The notes below the pieces were generated by a model. That model made no database searches. It had not been told where the DNA came from and saw nothing but the letters and a program-made list of their open reading frames with translations. The translations under genes and the position numbers were made by a program. A DNA stretch of 64,000 nt from Gnetum montanum (lineage: Eukaryota; Streptophyta; Gnetopsida; Gnetales; Gnetaceae): the NCBI GenBank assembly GCA_015680685.1, contig MNCI01016273.1, positions 1,852,273 through 1,916,272 of the forward strand, in the 5' to 3' direction. This document shows, piece after piece, positions 58,201 through 64,000 of the stretch (the stretch's first letter is position 1; each line of letters opens with the position of its first letter).

Positions 58201-61200
58201 ATGAGATGTCAAGCTCCACTTAACTTTCCCAAGGATCTTAAATACCATACTTCAAAAAATTCCAATTTTCTTTAAAATTCTTTAATTATAATTCCAAAGA
58301 TAATAAGGGAAAAAGAAAAGAAAAGAACTTCTTTATTTGATGATGAAATTTAGATGATATGTTGGAAACATATAAGGGTTTGGAATAAAATCCAAGATAA
58401 TCAATTACTTTCTAGTTCTCAAAAACTTAATTTCTCAAGTTGAGCATACAACTTAATTCATCTTGACTCTATCTTTCTCTCTCTCTCTCTCTAGTAGAAT
58501 TTTAGACATCAATCTCAAAGGCCTTTATAAGCTTTTATATTGTCAAATTCTACAAACTATGAGTGACTATAGCTTGTAGGCCCTTGGACCATTTTGCACT
58601 AGTAAAACCCATAGAAATTTCACCATTTTTTCTCAACAGATTGCACCTAGTTGCAACTAACAACCTCAAACTATTACTTATTGCAATTTACAATGGCTTG
58701 TAAATCACTGACTAGTCCTAGAATTCAAAAATTTCATGACACGATTCAAACTACAATAGACTATAACTCATAGTTGCTTACAATGGTAAACTATGAATAA
58801 TTGTAACCCATAGTAAACTTGTAGTTGCTTACCTAATAGAAAAAACACTCAAACATCTTCAAAAAGACATCCAAATAAAAATACATGGCTTCTAAAATTT
58901 CTAGATACACAATGAATATAAAATACTCCAAAGATATGGGTTTATATCTTCGTCATCTCCCTTACCATTAAAAGGACTCTTGACTCTTACACTAAAGATC
59001 TTTATACATGGGATGACAAATGTGCCCTCACTCAAGTCAACAACACATATACACAAAAATCATAACACTCATGAAATAGATAGAGCTCATAATATTTTAT
59101 CTCCATCATCTAAGATGACACACATGCAACCCAATACATGCCCTTACATATGGTGGTACAATTGTTTTCACATACATATGTTGTTGCAACAATTAGCCAC
59201 TTTCATGGAATAGCACTAGACTTGAGCTATTGAGTTCATTTCTCTATGCGATATCTAATGATTCTTAAGGATTGATTTACTTTCATGACAAGAATAAGCT
59301 AAGATTTATCACATAAAAATAAAGCCCTAAGTGAAGGTAAGCTTCTGAGCAAAGATTCTATGTAAATACTTGAAAGATTAGAAATTTTGTGATCAAATCT
59401 TCTTTAATGGAGGGTTTTTAAAGTCAAATGGACAACCTAGGAAATTCTGATCTATTGATCATATAAGCTTATTGTAATGATGGAAAAATTTAGCATTGGA
59501 AAATTGAATAACTCTATACAGAATAGTTTAACCTACAAATCCATGAGCCTCAAAAAGGATCAACGAGCATCTCAAAGGGTCTAGTAGATCACTTGAGGAC
59601 TTAAGGGGATCTATTTTCAATATGAAATGCAAGTAGAGTGGGTGAAAGTATGTGTGAATAATAGAGCCTAAGCCAAAATATAGTTGTAAAGAATAATAAG
59701 AAAATATGTAGAATACTGTAAAATTTAAAGTATGTAGAACACTACAAAATTGATATTAACATTCAATAAGTAGAGGATTTAGAGAATACAAAATGTGGAA
59801 TTGCAATTGTTCCATGGAATTTTTGCAAAATGATGTAGCAAATCTAGCTTATGGTAAGTAGCGTGTGTCCTATAATTCTCCCAAATGTTCTAGCGTATGT
59901 TGCAACAATGTCTTGGCACTCCAAAATCTGCTCTTGAAAATATCTTTGGTCTCTTAGAGCTCCTTTTCTCCAAAAATTTCAAGTTTCAAAGAATTGTAAA
60001 AATGCCGATAGTCCTTCAAATGTTGATGATTTTTGCTTAATTAGGCCACACATGTTGATTCTCTATCGATTTAATTCTACCTAATTTTTACCAAATTGCT
60101 ACACATTCCCTAAACTATTTTTCAATGTTTATTTATAGTGTGTGAGCAATTTTAGATGGTTTCTTGCCCCCATACACTTCTCCACACATTGGCATAGCAT
60201 GTGAAACTTTTGCTACCAAATCTACAATGTATGCATAATCAGTGTGTGAGACTTTTTGCCACCCAAATCTACAACATATGAATAAATTCTAGTTTTACAC
60301 ATTGCTACACATGGAACAAAAATCAAATTTTGCAGTGTATGGAACAAAAAGCCTAGTTTTTGCAATGTTTTCAACCATTTTGGCTTCCTAATGCTAGCAT
60401 AAATAAAATATACAATGTGTGGGCTATTAACTTCATTTTTACATATTAAAACTATTCAAAATTTTCCTATAACAAGGCCATGGGATAGGGTTTTTAATAG
60501 AGAAAAAAGGTATTTTTTCTTTTGCCTTTTAATTTCTCTCAACTTACAATGATAAAACTAGCATTAAGGCTTTTTCTATTAGTCACATGAAATTTTGAGG
60601 TGTTTCATTGGTCCCTCTTTATTAATGTTTTGAGGATTAACTTAAGAGACATCAACAAAGAATGCAAACCGCCACTATTGGTTCATCATCAATGCTCTCT
60701 CTCTCTCTCTGTACTTGATTTCATAACTATTAAATCCTACCAAGGAATGCTCACAATGGTGAGATAAGATCACAAAAGGATGTCAAGAGTTTGGGATGAG
60801 ATGATGGCTTCATTGATTTACTAGAGTATAGCCATATGATCTAACAAAAAATTCCAAATATTGACATCGTGATCATGCCATGGTGGTGACATGTGAATTT
60901 GCTAAAAAGGTCTTCATGCTTCATGCTCAAACTCCTAGTTACTTGATGATGTCTTCAAAGGAAAAATCAGTTCATTCTTGGACTTCTTTGACTATTAGTC
61001 TTCTCCCTTTTGTTTGGAATCATTTTTTTACATTAGGCTTCATTGGCCTTTTGGGTTTCTTAGCAATTTGCTTTCCTTCTTTCTTTTTTTTGGAGTGAAA
61101 CCCTCATTGGGTTTTATTTCCAAAGCCAAATTATGTTTTTTCGATAATGATATGTGTTACATCTAGTGCACTTGATTGGTGGAGTACACCAAATTTTGCT

Positions 61201-61805
61201 TCATTTTCTCATTGAATGAGATGTGTTACAATCAATGAACTTGATCTTTGGACCATGTAGAGGAGTATGTCACATGGTCATGGTGCCTAAATGTCAAACA
61301 TAGGTCTTCGTTGTTATTAGGATAAGAAAGGATATAATTTGGCTACATGATTATGGCTCAAGAAGGGTAATGGAAGTGATGTGAGGTAAATACTCTTCAC
61401 ATAGTTTGGACAAGCTAATCGAATTTCATGCATCAAGGTTGTGTGGTAACTCACTGCTATAATGAGTTACACTGTTGCGATGACTTCAAGCTTTATCTTG
61501 TAAGCAGAACTCCAAGAGGACAAGAAAACAAGTCAAAGAATACATGTTATTACAAGAGATTACATAAATCCAAATGAGGTGACAAGAAGAACATAAGCCA
61601 TTGTTAACTACAATTGGTACAACCTGAAAAATCTATATTTTATGTCACAAATTTATCAAAGTTTGCAATTCCTTGAGATGCCAAAAAGAAAAGAAAAGAG
61701 ATCATGAAGGCTCACTTGTTGTAGGTCACTAAGGTCATTGATGTCAATTGTTCTTCCATACTTGCAAACAAAGACAAACAAAGACTATAAGAAAACATGT
61801 TAGTG
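58201..61805. other. AT-rich tract with simple repeats, no gene recognised
   Basis: Contains (TC)9 at 58475-58492 and (CT)8 at 60695-60710. A 72-codon open stretch at 60880-61098 has a hydrophobic end and no recognisable homology. Since Tat-lineage pol ends at 61806 on the minus strand, part of this tract is presumably that element's 3' region and LTR, but I could not define LTR ends or a polypurine tract. Confidence 0.45.
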
Positions 61806-62790
61806 TTAGAAATAATAAGGTTTAAGATAGGAAGGTTTGACCAGATTGGCCAATTCATTCCCATCCATGTCTATGTTGACAAACAACCTTAACGAAAAGG
61901 TCTCCTTCCTTAATCTTTTGCTTGTTGAAATCATGAAAATGCTATTTTTTATGCCTCTCTTGATATCATTCATTGTGAGTAAGCATTTGTATTTATTGTT
62001 CCTCCACCAAATTAAGGTTAATGATACACAGCTCCTTGTTGTGCTCATCATTGATGAAGTTAGACAAAAATACCCTTAGTGATGGGACCTATAACTCAAG
62101 AGGAAAAACAACCTCATATCCATAAACAAGGCTATATGAGGTGGCACCAATCATGGTTCTAGAGCTTTTTCTACATGCCTAGAGTGCATGCATGAGTTGC
62201 TCATGCAACTTGCATCTACTATTATTTAGCATCTTTTTAAGAAGCTTTATGATGACTTTGTTGCTTACTTTGCCTTGCCCATCAGCTTGTGGATAACAAA
62301 GTGATGAAAAGGAATGTTTGATGCTTAATTGTTAACAAAAGGCTTGTGTTTCTTAGCTACTAAACTATGGTCCATTATCTATGACTATAGTTAGGGGTAT
62401 GCCAAAATGGGATAATATGTTTTCTAGTATGAATTTAGACACTTTTTAAGAAATTTTTTTCCTTAGAGGAATAACTTCAACCTACTTTGTAAAATATTTG
62501 GTTGTAGCGATGATGAAGCTATGCCCTATGGAAGACTTTGGAATTATGAATCCAATAATATTGATTCCCCATCATTGAAATGGCCATGTAATTTAAATAG
62601 TGTGTAACTTAGTTGGTGGCATGTGTATTAAGTTATAGTGGCATTGACAAGTATCATAAGTTTTAACCTTCTACAAGTAGTCACTTTTAATATAGGGCCA
62701 ATAGTATCCTAATCATCTAATCCTTGCGGCCCTAGCCCCTAGTCCTATATGTCCTCCACATATGCCTTCATGAACCTACTTAAGGATCAT
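61806..62790 (-). pseudogene. Tat integrase, catalytic residues lost
   Basis: Zinc domain HEGICGGHIGLG near 62775-62740 with YYWPYIKSD and the Cys pair TCQC near 62650. In the core the first Asp is Asn (WGINIIGFI, near 62570-62545), the second Asp is kept (VIDNGP, near 62390-62370) and the Glu is Lys (PQADGQGKVSNKVI, near 62305-62264). Both changes are single G-to-A transitions. Stops and a frameshift separate the C-terminal block (62051-61806). Confidence 0.83.
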
Positions 62791-63129
62791 GCCAACTTTA
62801 GGTTTTTCTAAGCACACCAACAATATGTCATTGTAGGACCTTCAACATGGTATGTTGGGCTACGATGACATACTGTTTTGATCTTTTACATATAGTGTCT
62901 TTTAAAGAAGTAGTTAGGTTATGTAGAGCTTCACCATGCATTAGGTAAAACTTGATATCATCGTATCACTTATTTTGAGGAACATTGTTAATAGTGGCTA
63001 TAGATATTCCTTCAGTGTTCTACATGATGAGAAGAGCACAGTTCTTCATTAAGGAAGTAACTTGCTAAACACATCTAATGTCATACTTAGGGTTGATGTT
63101 ATAATGATATCAACTAATGTATTCTTAGT

Positions 63130-63456
63130 TCAATGTATGTGTTGGATGTCAACATCTATAAATTGTAGTATGAGTTTCTTGGCTAAGTCATAATCAAGTT
63201 GTAAATGTTTAGCCTTGCATGCATAAACTTCAATTACTTGGTTAACTATGAGTTGTGAATCATCCTTCATCATCAAAGATTTGATTTCTTGCTCATAAGC
63301 TATCATCATCCCTTTGATCAACCCTTCATATTCTGTTATGTTATTGGTACATGGAAATTGAAAATGGTAAGAAAAAGGTAAGATCTCATCAAAGGGTGAT
63401 ATAATGGTGGCAACAACACTGACTCCATGGATAGTAGAAGCTCCATCAAAGTGCAT
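63130..63456 (-). pseudogene. Tat second RNase H domain
   Basis: A 108-codon open stretch: MHFDGASTIHGVSVVATIIS (first catalytic Asp in FDGAS), CTNNITEYEGLIKGMMIAYE (catalytic Glu in TEYE), MKDDSQLIVNQV (Asp in DDSQ). All three acidic residues are in place. This is the archaeal-type RNase H typical of Tat elements. It is part of a broken polyprotein, so not an independent gene. Confidence 0.85.
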
Positions 63457-64000
63457 GATGGCCTCATAAGCCTTGGGTACCTTGCTAACAATATTGACAT
63501 GTTCATCAGGAAACTCAAGATCAATAGCTACGTTGTCCTTAACTAGGAAAGTTGTAAGTTATGCAGCTATAGCTTGATCTTTCATTGAGACTTGGGAGAT
63601 GTAATTTGGGTTGAACTCAACTATTATGGCCTTTCACTAGGCTATTTGGTTACTCTCATATATATTAGTTCTTATGGCTCTTAGTACATTGTCTTTGCAT
63701 ATGATATTGACTTGACTCTTAAAGAGGTAGTATCTCCACTTCTTCAAGGAAAAGGCTAGGGATAGGCAATAATTCTTGACCTCTTTATATTAGGTCTCTT
63801 AAGTTGTCAATGCATGGCTCAAAAAGTTAACGAGTAATTCTAATTGATCATCTAGTTTTTGATAGAGTAGAGAGGCTATGGACATGTCAAATATTGCAAG
63901 GTAGATGTAAAAAAATTTGTCTTTTTGGGGTGGATATATAGTGGGTATTGGACCAACTCTTACATAATGTTATCAAAGGCTTCTTGGCATTAACTAGTTC
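63457..64000 (-). pseudogene. Tat pol linker/RT-RNase H remnant
   Basis: Minus-strand sequence upstream of the second RNase H has recognisable but broken words (SLFLEEVEILPL; SYIDLEFPDEHVNIVSK before the domain) in several frames. It corresponds to the end of the first RNase H and the linker. No intact frame. Confidence 0.5.

Larger units (their letters stand above)
61806..64000 (-). mobile_element. Tat-lineage Ty3/gypsy element, pol 3' part
   Basis: On the minus strand, from the right window edge: remnants of the end of RT/RNase H, a second RNase H domain (63456-63130), integrase (about 62780-62100) and the C-terminal block MDGNELANLVKPSYLKPYYF ending at 61806. The extra RNase H before integrase and this C-terminal block are marks of the Tat/Ogre lineage. 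The element continues beyond the window. It is a different lineage from the Athila and chromovirus copies to the left. Confidence 0.85.

Noticed and set aside
60880-61098. 72-codon open frame with a hydrophobic C-terminus
   Set aside because: No recognisable family, no conserved neighbour and a length expected by chance in 64 kb of AT-rich DNA.
1-64000. tRNA, rRNA or CRISPR features
   Set aside because: I looked for conserved rRNA blocks, tRNA T-loop (GGTTCGAATCC-type) motifs and regular spacer arrays and saw none. Primer-binding sites resemble tRNA ends only because of their function.

Overview
The window is repeat-dense nuclear DNA from a land plant with a large genome, very probably a seed plant. 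It is AT-rich and made almost wholly of nested, decayed retroelements: Ty3/gypsy elements of the Athila, chromovirus and Tat lineages, a Ty1/copia element and L1-type LINEs. Gene fragments of plant type (OSCA channel, chloroplast flavoprotein, condensin subunit) support this. The species cannot be named from the sequence. Several ancient layers with diverged LTRs would suit a gymnosperm, but that is inference. I found no intact host gene, rRNA, tRNA or CRISPR array.

Layout. (1) 1-8736: right part of an Athila element (A1), interrupted by a 3.77 kb unit, D1, at 2240-6011 (target duplication GATGG). (2) 8900-11655: an Athila gag-protease remnant (A2). (3) 11656-30625: a chromovirus (B) whose 4 kb leader holds an antisense, intron-containing, decayed gene and a 22-bp minisatellite; its integrase is split by a minus-strand Athila element (A4, 19966-29409, target duplication AACAT). 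(4) 30663-31094: a minus-strand LTR related to B. (5) About 31220-51180: LINE sequence split by a copia element (32319-45314, TTGAT) and by a second D unit, D2 (46048-49613, CGTAT). The copia element's own 3' LTR is split by Athila element A3 (36759-44922, TTGGT/TTGGC). (6) 51990-52990: a minus-strand LINE piece. (7) 52990-61800: AT-rich DNA with no recognisable gene. (8) 61806-64000: minus-strand Tat-lineage pol, cut by the right edge.

The most unusual content is the D family. D1 and D2 lie in different hosts and opposite orientations, each with its own perfect 5-bp target duplication. They share about 30 bp at one end and about 1.27 kb, with a TATA box, at the other. Between these they carry different, intron-free fragments of host genes: an OSCA/CSC1-like channel in D1, and a flavin oxidoreductase plus a condensin CAP-G-like fragment in D2. 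All three fragments are in the sense direction of the element's TATA box. This looks like a retroelement family, or a family of very long LTRs, that repeatedly captures spliced host mRNA.

No element here can move by itself. The Athila copies carry different large pol deletions, and the copia and Tat integrases have lost catalytic acidic residues. Many nonsense codons look like C-to-T or G-to-A changes, as expected after long silencing by cytosine methylation. Junctions and target duplications give a relative order: LINE before copia before A3; LINE before D2; A1 before D1; B before A4.
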